A stretch of 64,000 nucleotides of DNA from [Actinomadura] parvosata subsp. kistnae (GCF_900323885.1 NZ_OOHJ01000018.1:124001-188000), one strand, 5' to 3'. Counted from the stretch's first letter, positions 18,798 to 27,423 are shown. The notes: generated by a model from the letters alone, not told the origin. Program-made: numbers and translations.

Positions 18798-19868
18798 TCA
18801 CACGGGCTTTTCGGTCACTCCCGCCGAGTCGAACGTCGCCACGTCGTGCATCACCCGCACCGCCGCGCACACCATCGGATGCGCCAGCAGCCCGCCCGTA
18901 CCCTCGCCGAGCCGGAGCTCCAGATCGACCAGGGGACGCAGGCCGAGATGCGCGAGCGCGGCGGTGTGGCCCGGCTCGGCGGAGCGGTGGCCGGCCACGC
19001 AGTGGTCGACGGCGGCCGGGTCGAACGCGGCGGCCACCAGCGCGGCGGCCCCGGCGATCACGCCGTCGAGTATCACCGGCACGCGCAGGGCCGCGCCGCC
19101 CAGGATGAAGCCCGCGATGGCCGCGTGCTCGAACCCGCCGACGGCCGCCAGCGCCCGCAGCGTCTCGCTGGGCGAGGAGGCGGGGTCGGTCACCGCGTTC
19201 GCGCGCAGGGCCGCGCGCACGATGCCGACCTTCAGCTCGTACGTCTCGTCGTCGATGCCGGTGCCCCGCCCGGTCACCTCGGCCGGGTCCTTGCCGGTGA
19301 AGGCGGAGACGAGCGCGGCGGAGGCGGTGGTGTTGGCGATGCCCATGTCGCCGGTGATCAGGCAGCGGGCGCCCTTGGCGACCAGGTCACGGGCCACGAC
19401 GATGCCGGCCTCCAGCGCCTGGACGGCCTGGTCGACGGTCATGGCGGGGCCCTGCGACAGGTCGGCGGTGCCGTACGCGATCTTGTGGTTGACCAGGCCG
19501 GGGGCGTCGGGCAGGTCGGCGGCGACGCCCACGTCCACCACGGTCACGGACGCGCCGGCCTGGGCGGCGAAGGCGTTGGCGACGGCGCCGCCGGCCAGGA
19601 AGTTGGCCACCATCTGCACCGTGACCTCCTGCGGCCACGGGCTGACGCCGCGCGCGTGCACGCCGTGGTCGGCGGCGAAGATGGCCAGGGCGGCGGGCTC
19701 CGGCATGGGCGGCGGGGTGGTGCCGGCCGCGCCCGCCAGGCGGACCGCGACCTCCTCCAGGGCGCCCAGCGAGCCGCGCGGCTTGGTGAGGCGGTCCTGG
19801 TGGGCGCGCGCCTCGGCCAGCACCCGCGGGTCCGCACGGCGGATCGCCGCCAGGGTCTCAGCGAACAC
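18798..19868 (-). CDS. cobT: Nicotinate-nucleotide-dimethylbenzimidazole phosphoribosyltransferase
   Basis: The 356-residue protein matches CobT across its length. CobT makes alpha-ribazole phosphate, the lower nucleotide loop of cobalamin. Recognisable blocks are LTKPRGSLGALEEVA, IFAADHGVHARGVSPWP, TGDMGIANTTASAAL, GTGIDD, VAGHRSAEPGH and LRLGEGTGG with the catalytic glutamate. It starts with GTG after GGGAGGCGCC. The start region itself (ribosome binding site, GTG and first codons) lies in a 40-bp tandem duplication upstream, so two further copies of the same start signal precede it out of frame. Neighbours are a CbiX-like gene upstream and an agmatinase gene downstream. Confidence 0.93.
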   Translation of the reverse strand: MFAETLAAIRRADPRVLAEARAHQDRLTKPRGSLGALEEVAVRLAGAAGTTPPPMPEPAALAIFAADHGVHARGVSPWPQEVTVQMVANFLAGGAVANAFAAQAGASVTVVDVGVAADLPDAPGLVNHKIAYGTADLSQGPAMTVDQAVQALEAGIVVARDLVAKGARCLITGDMGIANTTASAALVSAFTGKDPAEVTGRGTGIDDETYELKVGIVRAALRANAVTDPASSPSETLRALAAVGGFEHAAIAGFILGGAALRVPVILDGVIAGAAALVAAAFDPAAVDHCVAGHRSAEPGHTAALAHLGLRPLVDLELRLGEGTGGLLAHPMVCAAVRVMHDVATFDSAGVTEKPV

Positions 19869-19950
19869 GGCGCCTCCCGATCAGAACCGCGGGCGTCTCA
19901 GCGAACACGGCGCCTCCCGATCAGAACCGCGGGCGTCTCAGCGAACACAG
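19855..19950. repeat. 40-bp tandem duplication of the cobT translation start region
   Basis: Two identical 40-bp units (19855-19894 and 19895-19934) and a 16-bp partial third (19935-19950) each contain, on the minus strand, the cobT start GTGTTCGCTGAGAC; complete units also carry GGGAGGCGCC. As 40 is not a multiple of three, the upstream GTG copies open a 16-codon frame (VFAETPAVLIGRRRVR) that ends at a TGA inside the next copy. Confidence 0.88.
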
Positions 19951-19992
19951 GACCTCCAGTACAGGATCTCGGCGACCACGACGAACCTCCGG

Positions 19993-20838
19993 TCACGGGA
20001 CGAGTTGGAGCGCTTCCTCGTAGCGGTCGATCACGACGTCGGCCAGCGTCTCGCAGTCGCCGATCACCTCGGCGCAGCGGATGTCGAGGTCGGGGTGCCC
20101 CGCGCCGTACGCCAGCGCCTGCGCCCAGACCCGCTCCAGCAGGCCGCCCGCGAACAGCAGGTACGGCACCACGATCACCCGCTTGGCCCCGAGGCGGCGG
20201 CAGCGCTCCAGCCCGCCGGGCACCCCGGGAGGGGTGACGGAGACGAAGGCGGTCTCGACGGTCATGAAGTCGTAGGCGTGGGTCTCCCAGAACAGCCGGG
20301 AGACGCGGTGGACCTCGGCGTTGGCGGCGGCGTCGGTGGAGCCTTCGCCGACGAGCACGACCGCGGTCTCCCCCGGCTCGATGTGCTGGTGGAGGTCCTC
20401 GGCGGGCGGGGAGTCGACGGCGCGCAGCCGGGGCCGGGCGCCGGCCAGCTCCAGGGCGCGCGGCCTGGACAGCTCGGTGGCGGCCTCGTTGAGCCGCTCG
20501 GCGAGCAGGGCGAGGACGCGCGGGTCGGGGCCGAGGGGCCGGCCGTAGTCGTACATGAGGGTGGGGTGGCGCTGCTGCTCCAGTGCCATGGCGGCGGGGA
20601 ACTCCTCGCCGACCCTGCTCAGGCTCAGCGGCAGCGCGACGAGCCGGTGGTGCCCCCGCGCGACGAGGGAGGCGACGGAGTCGCTCAGCCGGGGCGTGGC
20701 CCGCTCCAGGTAGCCCCCGGACACGTCGGCGCCCGACTGGTCGAGGCGGCAGCGCAGGCGGTGTACGAACCTGCCGAACTCGGCGGCGTAGGCGTCATCC
20801 TGGGAGCTCTGCCCGATCAGCAGGAGCGGCGGCTTCAT
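19993..20838 (-). CDS. CbiX/sirohydrochlorin chelatase-like protein lacking the usual histidines
   Basis: The 281-residue protein has the two-lobed layout of long CbiX-type chelatases, which insert cobalt or iron into sirohydrochlorin. The lobes start LLLIGQSSQDDAY and VVLVGEGSTDAAA, and the second contains RLGAKRVIVVPYLLFAGGLLERV. In the family the first lobe normally opens with a HGS/HGT motif whose histidine binds the metal; here the position reads GQSS, and no histidine appears in the LPLSLSRVGEEFPAA segment where the second is expected. The start after GGAGAATCCCTCACG was preferred over a longer frame. Position between cobL and cobT supports a cobalamin role. Activity may be lost or shifted to other residues. 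Confidence 0.7.
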   Translation of the reverse strand: MKPPLLLIGQSSQDDAYAAEFGRFVHRLRCRLDQSGADVSGGYLERATPRLSDSVASLVARGHHRLVALPLSLSRVGEEFPAAMALEQQRHPTLMYDYGRPLGPDPRVLALLAERLNEAATELSRPRALELAGARPRLRAVDSPPAEDLHQHIEPGETAVVLVGEGSTDAAANAEVHRVSRLFWETHAYDFMTVETAFVSVTPPGVPGGLERCRRLGAKRVIVVPYLLFAGGLLERVWAQALAYGAGHPDLDIRCAEVIGDCETLADVVIDRYEEALQLVP

Positions 20839-20908
20839 CGTGAGGGATTCTCCGGTGCGGTGGACAAAGACACGCGAGGATAACCGATGCGCCCGTGTGG
20901 GCAACAGG

Positions 20909-22084
20909 TCACGCTGCGTGCGCGGGTGTCGCGTGCACCACGAAGACGGGGTCGACGGCGGCCAGGCTGTGGGAGCCGTCGGGGTTGAGCAGCAGCTTGG
21001 AGACCTGGATCTGGGTGCCTTCGCCGCGGTAGCCGTGCTCGCGCAGCCGGTCGAGCACGCCGGCGACGTGCTCGACCTTGCGCAGCGCGCACACCAGCAC
21101 GCGCGGGCCTCTGGCGGCGCAGGCGACGATGACGTCGAGGCCGCCGCCGCCGACGAAGACGGCGTCGGGGTCGGGCAGCGGCTCCAGTGCCGGGGGCGCC
21201 TGTCCCCTGGTGAGGGCCACTTTGACGCCGTGTTCGAGGACGTGGGCGCGCAGCTTGGCGCAGCGTTCCTCGTCGCGCTCGACGGCGACGACGGCGGCGC
21301 CGAGCCTGGCGCATTCGACGGCGATCTGGCCGGTGCCGGCGCCGACGTCCCACACGAGGTCGCCGAGCCGCGGGCCGAGCTTGGCCAGCACGTACGCCCT
21401 GGCCTCGGCCGGCATGCCGTCGGCGGACGGCAGCGCCCACTCGGACGGCCCGGGCCGCGCGCCGGCCACCCAGCTCGGCTCCTTCGGCTGGTGCAGCGGG
21501 TCGATCACGAGGACCACGTCGGGGTCCTTCCACGGCCTGGTGGTGGCCTCGCCCATGCGGCTGTGGGTGACGCGCTCGTCGGGGCCGCCGAGGTCCTCGC
21601 ACACGATGAGCGCGCGCGGCGTGGTGGGCGCCAGCTCCCTGGCGATCTCGGCGGGGCCGACGCCGGGGGCGACGAGCAGCGCGACCTTGGGGTGGGCGCG
21701 GCAGGCGTTGACGACCCGGTCGAGCTGGCGGGGGCCGGACGGGGCGACGACGAGCGCGTCCTCCCAGTTGAGCCCGGCGCAGGCGAAGGCGCGGGTGACG
21801 AGCGAGGTGGCCGGCAGCACGTCCGGTTTGAGGCCGTGCGCCCGTAGTGTGCGGACGACGCCGAAGAAGCCGGGATCGCCCGGCGCGACCACGACCGCGG
21901 GGCCTTCGCCGTGCTCCAGGTGGTCGTCGAGGGCCTCCAGCAGCGCCCCGTCGGCCGCGGTGGCCGCGGTCAGGCCGAGCTGTCCGAGAACGGCGTCGGG
22001 CCCCACGACGAGCTTGGCCTCCCGCAGCTTGCCCACCGCCTTGGCCGAGAGCTCACTGCCGTCCCAGCCGACCACCGTGATCAT
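20909..22084 (-). CDS. cobL: Precorrin-6Y C5,15-methyltransferase (decarboxylating), CobL/CbiET
   Basis: The 391-residue protein is a fusion of CbiE and CbiT. The N-terminal half is a tetrapyrrole methylase (ITVVGWDGSELSAKA, VVVAPGDPGFFGVVRTL). The C-terminal half is a class I methyltransferase with LVWDVGAGTGQIAVECARLGA as SAM motif I (near residue 250) and PDAVFVGGGG. It methylates C5 and C15 of precorrin-6Y and decarboxylates C12 in aerobic cobalamin synthesis. The ATG at 22084 is preferred; a GTG nine bases upstream is the alternative but lies too near GGAGG. It is the first gene of a long minus-strand run with the CbiX-like gene, cobT and cysG. Confidence 0.93.
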   Translation of the reverse strand: MITVVGWDGSELSAKAVGKLREAKLVVGPDAVLGQLGLTAATAADGALLEALDDHLEHGEGPAVVVAPGDPGFFGVVRTLRAHGLKPDVLPATSLVTRAFACAGLNWEDALVVAPSGPRQLDRVVNACRAHPKVALLVAPGVGPAEIARELAPTTPRALIVCEDLGGPDERVTHSRMGEATTRPWKDPDVVLVIDPLHQPKEPSWVAGARPGPSEWALPSADGMPAEARAYVLAKLGPRLGDLVWDVGAGTGQIAVECARLGAAVVAVERDEERCAKLRAHVLEHGVKVALTRGQAPPALEPLPDPDAVFVGGGGLDVIVACAARGPRVLVCALRKVEHVAGVLDRLREHGYRGEGTQIQVSKLLLNPDGSHSLAAVDPVFVVHATPAHAA

Positions 22085-22163
22085 GCGCCTCACCGTCCTC
22101 CACTCAAGGGTGACGGCTCGGGCGGGGTTTCACAAAGGGTACGGGGGTCAGTCCGGTGTGCCC

Positions 22164-23243
22164 TCAGGCCAGGTCCGAGGGGATGAGGCTGTAGACGATC
22201 ATGTCTTCGCCCGCGATCGAGGCGCGGGCCAGCCCTTCCCTGACGAAGCCGGCCTTCTCCGCGACCCGCTGGGAGGCGTTGTTGGCCGGGGAGACACGGA
22301 GCTGGAGGCGGCTGAACCCGTGCCGCTCGAACAGCCAGCGGGCGACCGCCTGCACGGCCTCGCCCGCGTACCCCCTGCCTCTGGCCCAGGGCGCGGTCAT
22401 GTAGCCGACCTCGGCGGTCCTGCCGTTCCAGTCGAGGTCGCGCAGGTCGACGTTGACCGCGTACCGGCCGGTGGCCAGCTCGGCGGCGGTCCAGGCGACG
22501 CCGACGCCCCTGATCCACCGGCGCTCGGCGTGCGCGACGTAGGCGCGGGCGTGCTCGGCCGAGTAGTCCCTGGGCACGCCGGTGAACCGCTGGGTGAGCG
22601 GGTCGGCGCCGGTGACGGCCAGGTCGGCGGCGTCCTCGGGGCGTTGCCTGCGCAGGAGGAGCCGCTGGGTGCGCAGCTCCGCCTTCGACAGGGTGGCGGG
22701 CGGCACGCGGCTGTCGTAGTGCAGCAGGCCGAACAGGACGAGGTCGTGCGCGCCGTCGTCGTCCACGACCGCGTCGCGGACGACGCCTTCCCAGGTGAAG
22801 CCCGCTTTGGTGGCGACGCGGAGCGAGGCGAGGTTGTCGAGCCTGGCGGTCAGGTCGATCCTGCGCAGCCCCATGGTGTCGAACGCCCAGGCGGTCAGGC
22901 CGCGCACGGCCTCGGTGGCGAAGCCGCGGCCCCGGTAGAGGGGGTGCACGCCGTAGCCGACCTCGGTGGTGCCCGCGCTCCACGAGGTCTTGAACAGGCT
23001 GATCGCCCCGACGATGACCCCTTCGGCGTCGGTCATGGCCAGGTGGATGCCCTGGCCGGAGCGGCGCAGCTCGTGCACGCCGTGCATCAGCCAGGGGGCG
23101 ATCCCGGAGACCCTGGCGGGCGCGCCCGGCGGCAGGAACTGGGCGCCGGACTGCACGATGGAGCGGATGCGCAGGGTGTCCTTGGGGCCGAACGGCCGGA
23201 GCGTAAGCCGTTCCGTGGCGATGCTCACGTCGGGATCGAACAC
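22164..23243 (-). CDS. Tandem-GNAT acetyltransferase (RimJ-like)
   Basis: Two complete GNAT domains are joined in 359 residues. Domain one has ERLTLRPF, VGYGVHPLYRGRGFATEAV as acetyl-CoA motif A and SLRVATKAGF; domain two repeats the plan with RLLLRRQRP, VGYMTAPWARGRGYAGEAV and NASQRVAEKAGF. Single-domain members acetylate N-termini or small amines; the substrate here is unknown. No ribosome binding site is seen. The GTG at 23243 has TACCCT seven bases upstream, which fits a leaderless start. A frame extending further upstream would cross into the divergent promoter region and was not used. It faces the DUF2795 gene across 76 bp. Confidence 0.8.
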   Translation of the reverse strand: MFDPDVSIATERLTLRPFGPKDTLRIRSIVQSGAQFLPPGAPARVSGIAPWLMHGVHELRRSGQGIHLAMTDAEGVIVGAISLFKTSWSAGTTEVGYGVHPLYRGRGFATEAVRGLTAWAFDTMGLRRIDLTARLDNLASLRVATKAGFTWEGVVRDAVVDDDGAHDLVLFGLLHYDSRVPPATLSKAELRTQRLLLRRQRPEDAADLAVTGADPLTQRFTGVPRDYSAEHARAYVAHAERRWIRGVGVAWTAAELATGRYAVNVDLRDLDWNGRTAEVGYMTAPWARGRGYAGEAVQAVARWLFERHGFSRLQLRVSPANNASQRVAEKAGFVREGLARASIAGEDMIVYSLIPSDLA

Positions 23244-23319
23244 GGTGTGGAGGGTACACAGTCGCGATGTTTGCCCACGAAAGCGGGGGTAGGGGCGGAT
23301 TGAGAGGAGAGTGGCTTGA

Positions 23320-23730
23320 ATGATGGAACGTGGAAGCGACAAGCACGGACCCCGCCTCGACAACGAGCAGAAGCACGAGACCGAGGGCCTGGTGCGCGGA
23401 GGCGGTACGACGCATGCCGAGGAGTGGAAGGAGCCCGAGGCCATGCCGGCGCCCGGTGAGGAGTCGCTTCACTCGTACCCGCCAGGACACGAGCCGGGCG
23501 TCCCCGAAGGGATGACGCAGCGGGACGTGGACGTGCGCAGCGACCTCGCCAAGTGGCTGAGCGACACCCACTGGCCCTCGTCCAAGCGCGACCTGCTGGC
23601 CCGCGCCCAGCGCGAGGGCGCGCCCGATCCGATCATCGACATGGTCGAGTCCCTGCCCGAGCGCGACTACACGAACATGGCCGACGTCGCCAAGGCGCTC
23701 GGCATCGGCGTGGAGAAGCGGAGGTGGTGA
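23320..23730 (+). CDS. DUF2795 domain protein
   Basis: A 136-residue, strongly charged soluble protein. The first ~70 residues look disordered (MMERGSDKHGPRLDNEQKHE, then Pro- and Glu-rich). The last ~65 residues match DUF2795: VDVRSDLAKWLSDTHWPSSK, LLARAQREGAPDPIIDMVESL, and ERDYTNMADVAKALG. Such domains occur singly or in pairs in actinobacterial stress-induced proteins of unknown function. GAGGAGAG precedes the tandem ATGATG start. The next gene begins three bases after the stop codon, so the pair is an operon and the two products are likely to be used together. Confidence 0.8.
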   Translation: MMERGSDKHGPRLDNEQKHETEGLVRGGGTTHAEEWKEPEAMPAPGEESLHSYPPGHEPGVPEGMTQRDVDVRSDLAKWLSDTHWPSSKRDLLARAQREGAPDPIIDMVESLPERDYTNMADVAKALGIGVEKRRW

Positions 23731-23733
23731 GCC

Positions 23734-24756
23734 GTGCGGCTCGACTTCATCCGCCCGCTGTACGAGCGGCGCGGCCCGTACGCCTCGGTCTACCTGGGCG
23801 CTCTGACGGGGCCTGAACGCGAGTCCCACTGGCGCAGCGTGCGCGACCGGCTCGACGGGCACTCGGGGCACGCCGACGAGGCGACCCTGGACGCCCTGGA
23901 GGAGGAGGCCCTGGGTGCCGCCGCCGGGCGGGCCCTGTTCGCCACGCACGGTGACGTGGTGCTGGCCGAGTCGCTGCCCGAGGCGCCGTCCGAGCTGGCC
24001 ACGTGGACGCCGCTGCCGCACGTCACGCCGCTGCTCATGCGGCGCGGCGAGAACATCCCGCACATCCGGGTGATCGTGGATCACGCGGGCGCGGAGGTGA
24101 CCGTGTTCGGCGGCGGGTCGCCGCGCAGCACCACCGTGGAGGCGGCCTCGTGGCCGCTGCAGAAGACCGCCCAGGGCGGCTGGTCCCAGAAGCGGTACGA
24201 GCGCGCCGTGGACGACGCCTGGGAGAAGAACGCGCAGGCCGTGGCCAAGGAGATCGACGAGCAGGTACGCCGGATCGGCGCCGAGCTGATCCTGGTCGCG
24301 GGCGAGCCGAAGTCGCGCTCGTACCTGCTGCACCACCTCGGCACGAAGGCGGCCGACCGGGTGATGATCGTCGAGCACGGCAGCCGCGACAATCACGGGC
24401 AGTTCGAGCAGGACGTGGAGCGGGCGCTCGACGAATGGCTCGACCGCAGGCGCGCCGAGCTGCTGGAACGCCACCAGGAGTCCGCGGGGCCGACCGGGAT
24501 GGCGCGCGTCTGCCAGGCGCTGCGCGAGGGCCGGGTGCACGCCGTGCTGCTGCCCGGCGAGCGGCCCGGCCCGGTCTGGATCGGCGAGGGCGGCACGCAG
24601 CTCGCCACCGACGAGGGGGAGCTGCGCCGCTGGGGCGTGGAGGAGCCGATCCGGGAGCGGTCGGACTCCGCGCTGGCCAGGGCGGCCGCGATGACCGACG
24701 CGGAGCTGTGGTTCACCGACGCGGTCGAGGACGTGGCCGCCGTGCTCAGGTACTGA
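23734..24756 (+). CDS. baeRF/Vms1-like release-factor-fold protein
   Basis: The 340-residue protein resembles the baeRF family 2 group (mycobacterial Rv2629-like), which share the eRF1 central fold with the peptidyl-tRNA hydrolase Vms1. It starts RLDFIRPLYERRGPYASVYL; the key loop reads GGWSQKRYERA, matching the GxxQ motif that replaces GGQ in Vms1. An L7Ae-like C-terminal third (LREGRVHAVLLPGERPG) follows. By family analogy it may cleave or rescue nascent peptidyl-tRNA on stressed ribosomes, but no member of this subgroup should be taken as proven. It starts with GTG after GGAGGTGGTGAGCC, three bases behind the DUF2795 stop. Confidence 0.75.
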   Translation: MRLDFIRPLYERRGPYASVYLGALTGPERESHWRSVRDRLDGHSGHADEATLDALEEEALGAAAGRALFATHGDVVLAESLPEAPSELATWTPLPHVTPLLMRRGENIPHIRVIVDHAGAEVTVFGGGSPRSTTVEAASWPLQKTAQGGWSQKRYERAVDDAWEKNAQAVAKEIDEQVRRIGAELILVAGEPKSRSYLLHHLGTKAADRVMIVEHGSRDNHGQFEQDVERALDEWLDRRRAELLERHQESAGPTGMARVCQALREGRVHAVLLPGERPGPVWIGEGGTQLATDEGELRRWGVEEPIRERSDSALARAAAMTDAELWFTDAVEDVAAVLRY

Positions 24757-24759
24757 TGA

Positions 24760-25317
24760 TCACGTGCTGATGATCACTTCGAGCGTGCGGGGGCCGTGGA
24801 CGCCCTCCACCCGGTTCAGCTCGATGTCGCTGGTGGCCGAGGGGCCGCTGATCCAGGTGAGGGGGCGGGCCGGGTCGAGCCTGGCCAGCGCCTCCGGCAC
24901 GCCCGCCACTATCTGGTCGGCCCGCACCACGCACAGGTGGTAGTCGGGGACCAGCGTCTGGGCCCTCGTGCCCTGGCCGGGCCCGTGGTCGAGGACGATC
25001 GTGCCGGTCTCGGCGATGGCGACGGCGCAGCCGGTGACCACGCCGTCGGCGGTGTTCACGTCGTCCCAGCCGCCGGCCCGGTCGAACCCGTCGGGGATGA
25101 TCATGCGGCGCTCGCCGAGGCACGCGTCGAGCTTGCCGGGCACCTCGGCCGCCGGGACGACGTGCACGATCGCCCGGTAGTCGTCCACCCGCTCGGCGAA
25201 CAACCCCACCAGGTCCTCGCCCTGCCGGTTCGTCCGGTAGTGGCGGGGAATCTCGACGTCCTCCGCGCCGGCGACGGCCTTGCGGACCCTGGCGAGGATC
25301 TCCTCACGCGCGCTCAT
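24760..25317 (-). CDS. lutC: L-lactate utilization protein LutC
   Basis: This 185-residue protein is the LutC/YkgG subunit of the iron-sulfur lactate dehydrogenase complex LutABC, which oxidises L-lactate to pyruvate. It starts SAREEILARVRKA and contains the family blocks VTGCAVAIAETGTIVLDHG and ISGPSATSDIELNRVEGVHGPR. It is the last gene of lutABC and overlaps lutB by 14 bp. It ends three bases from the baeRF stop, in convergent orientation; between them is a near-repeat CTGATGATCAC. Expression should follow the LldR-like operator upstream of lutA. Confidence 0.92.
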   Translation of the reverse strand: MSAREEILARVRKAVAGAEDVEIPRHYRTNRQGEDLVGLFAERVDDYRAIVHVVPAAEVPGKLDACLGERRMIIPDGFDRAGGWDDVNTADGVVTGCAVAIAETGTIVLDHGPGQGTRAQTLVPDYHLCVVRADQIVAGVPEALARLDPARPLTWISGPSATSDIELNRVEGVHGPRTLEVIIST

Positions 25318-26695
25318 TCCGCTCCCACCAGTCTCTGAAGGATTCTTCGGGAATCTCGGGCAGGTCTCGGGTGTCCGTCCACGCCGACAGCGGGCCGGGC
25401 AGCCGCTTGGGCACCAGCTTGCGGGCGCGGGTGGCCGCGCGCTGCGCCTTGGCCAGCCGCTCGTGGTCGTTCAGTATCCAGCCGGCCACCTTCATGCCGG
25501 CCTTCTCCGCCGCCGCGTGCGGCGCCTTGGCCCGCAGGTCCACCAGCACCTCGGGGATGTCGATGGCCACCGGGCAGACGTCGTAGCAGGCCCCGCAGAG
25601 GCTGGAGGCGAACGGCAGCGACGCGTCCAGCTCCGACGACATGCCCCTGAGCTGCGGGGTGAGGATCGCGCCGATGGGGCCGGGATAGACCGAGCCGTAC
25701 GCGTGGCCGCCCGCGCGCTCGTACACAGGGCACACGTTGAGGCAGGCCGAGCAGCGGATGCAGCGCAGCGCCTGGCGGCCCACCTCGTCGGCGAGCACGT
25801 CGGTGCGGCCGTTGTCGAGGAGCACCAGGTGGAAGTCCTGGCCTTCGACGGCGCCGGTCCACATGCTCGTATAGGGATTCATCCGCTCGCCCGTGGAGCT
25901 TCTCGGAAGGAGCTGGAGGAACACCTCCAGATCCCGCCAGGAGGGCAGCAGCTTCTCGATGCCGACGACGCTGATCAGGGTCTCGGGCAGGCTCAGGCAC
26001 ATGCGGCCGTTGCCCTCCGACTCCAGCACCACCAGCGTGCCGGTCTCGGCCACCATGAAGTTGGCGCCGGAGATCGCGACCTTGCTCCTGAGGAAGCGCT
26101 CGCGCAGGTGGAGCCGGGCCGCCTCGGCGAGGGCGGGCGGGTCGTCGGTCAGGCCGGGCGGGACGTGCGGCATCTTGTCGAGGAAGATCTCGCGGATCTC
26201 GGAGCGGTTGCGGTGGATCGCGGGGACCAGGATGTGGCTGGGGAAGTCGTCGCCGAGCTGCACGATCAGCTCGGCCAGGTCCGTCTCGTACGCGGTGATG
26301 CCGTGCGCGGCCAGCGCCTGGTTGAGCTCGATCTCCTGGGTGGCCATCGACTTGACCTTGACCACCTCGGTCTCGCCGGTGGCCTTGACCAGGTCGGTGA
26401 CGATGCGGTTGGCCTCGGCGGCGTCCCTGGCCCAGTGGACGGTGCCGCCCGCCCGCGTCACGGCCTCTTCGAGCTGGAGCAGGTAGCGGTCGAGGTTGCG
26501 CAGCGTGTGGTCCTTGATGGCCTTGCCGGCCGCGCGCAGCTCCTGCCAGTCGGGCAGCTCGCCGACGACGCCGGCCCGCTTGCCGCGGATGGTGTGGGTG
26601 GCCTTGCGGAGGTTGAAGCGCAGCTGGGAGTTCTGGACGGCCTTCCGGGAGTTCTTGGGGAAACTTCCCGGCATGCCGAGGAAGGTCGCGCTCAT
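25304..26695 (-). CDS. lutB: Iron-sulfur lactate utilization protein LutB
   Basis: LutB, 463 residues, is the central redox subunit. The N-terminal ~270 residues are the LUD domain (THTIRGKRAGVV, VVKVKSMATQEIELNQAL, FMVAETGTLVVLESEGNGR). Two [4Fe-4S] cluster motifs follow near residues 310 and 360, CIRCSACLNVCPVY and CGACYDVCPVA. The end carries the usual amphipathic tail with WWERNE. The start at 26695 overlaps the lutA stop as ATGA, so the two are translationally coupled. Frames that extend further upstream are shadows of lutA. Confidence 0.95.
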   Translation of the reverse strand: MSATFLGMPGSFPKNSRKAVQNSQLRFNLRKATHTIRGKRAGVVGELPDWQELRAAGKAIKDHTLRNLDRYLLQLEEAVTRAGGTVHWARDAAEANRIVTDLVKATGETEVVKVKSMATQEIELNQALAAHGITAYETDLAELIVQLGDDFPSHILVPAIHRNRSEIREIFLDKMPHVPPGLTDDPPALAEAARLHLRERFLRSKVAISGANFMVAETGTLVVLESEGNGRMCLSLPETLISVVGIEKLLPSWRDLEVFLQLLPRSSTGERMNPYTSMWTGAVEGQDFHLVLLDNGRTDVLADEVGRQALRCIRCSACLNVCPVYERAGGHAYGSVYPGPIGAILTPQLRGMSSELDASLPFASSLCGACYDVCPVAIDIPEVLVDLRAKAPHAAAEKAGMKVAGWILNDHERLAKAQRAATRARKLVPKRLPGPLSAWTDTRDLPEIPEESFRDWWERNERA

Positions 26696-27423
26696 TGGGC
26701 CTCCTCCGTGGATGCGAGGATCTCGGCCAGGTGCATGGTCCTGACGCCGGTCTTCTGGCGGCTGAGGGTGCCGCCGATGTGCATGAGGCAGGAGTTGTCG
26801 GCGGCGCACAGCACCTCGGCGCCGGTGTCCATGATGTTGCGGGTCTTGTCGGCGCCCATCGCGGCGGAGACCGCCGGGTTCTTGACCGCGAACGTGCCGC
26901 CGAAGCCGCAGCACTCCTCGGCGCCGGGCAGCGGCACCAGCTCCAGGCCGCGTACGTGCTGGAGCAGCCGCGTGGGCCGGTCACCGAGGCGCAGCCCGCG
27001 CAGCGAGTGGCAGGTGGGGTGGTAGGTGACCCGGTGCGGGAAGTACGCGCCGACGTCCTCGACCTTGAGCACGTCGATCAGGAACTCCGACAGCTCGTGC
27101 ACCTTGGGCGCGACCTCCGCGATCGCCGCCGCTCCCCTGCTGCCGGGCTTGGCCAGCTTCGGGTACTGCTCGCGCACCATGGCCGCGCACGACCCCGACG
27201 GCGCGACGACCGCGTCGTAGCCGGCGAACACCTCCGTGAAGTGCCGGGCCAGCCGCACGCCCTCCTCCCGGTAGCCGGTGTTGACGTGCATCTGCCCGCA
27301 GCACGTCTGGGCGGCGGGGAAGTCCACGTCGCAGCCGAGCCTGCGCAGGAGCGACACCACGGCCTTGCCGGTGCCCGGGAAGAGCGTGTCGTTCACGCAC
27401 GTGATGAACAGGGCGACTCGCAC
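26692..27423 (-). CDS. lutA: Lactate utilization protein LutA
   Basis: LutA, 243 residues, belongs to the CCG-domain family with two cysteine-rich repeats for an unusual iron-sulfur cluster: AQTCCGQMHVNTG near residue 40 and EECCGFGGTFAVKNP near residue 180, with CVNDTLFPGTG at the start and TYHPTCHSLRGL before the second. It begins with GTG after GGAAGGAGAGCC, and the operators for the divergent regulator lie within 50 bp upstream. It heads the lutABC operon. Confidence 0.94.
   Translation of the reverse strand: MRVALFITCVNDTLFPGTGKAVVSLLRRLGCDVDFPAAQTCCGQMHVNTGYREEGVRLARHFTEVFAGYDAVVAPSGSCAAMVREQYPKLAKPGSRGAAAIAEVAPKVHELSEFLIDVLKVEDVGAYFPHRVTYHPTCHSLRGLRLGDRPTRLLQHVRGLELVPLPGAEECCGFGGTFAVKNPAVSAAMGADKTRNIMDTGAEVLCAADNSCLMHIGGTLSRQKTGVRTMHLAEILASTEEAQ

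Noticed and set aside
17680..22163. Cobalamin riboswitch upstream of the cob genes or cobQ
   Set aside because: I looked for a B12-box-like sequence in the leaders at 17680, 19869, 20839, 22085 and 61620 and saw none; the leaders are also too short for a full element.
24750..24790. Near-palindromic CTGATGATCAC repeat between baeRF and lutC genes as an operator
   Set aside because: It spans the stop codons of two convergent genes, so it is more likely incidental; no promoter lies there.
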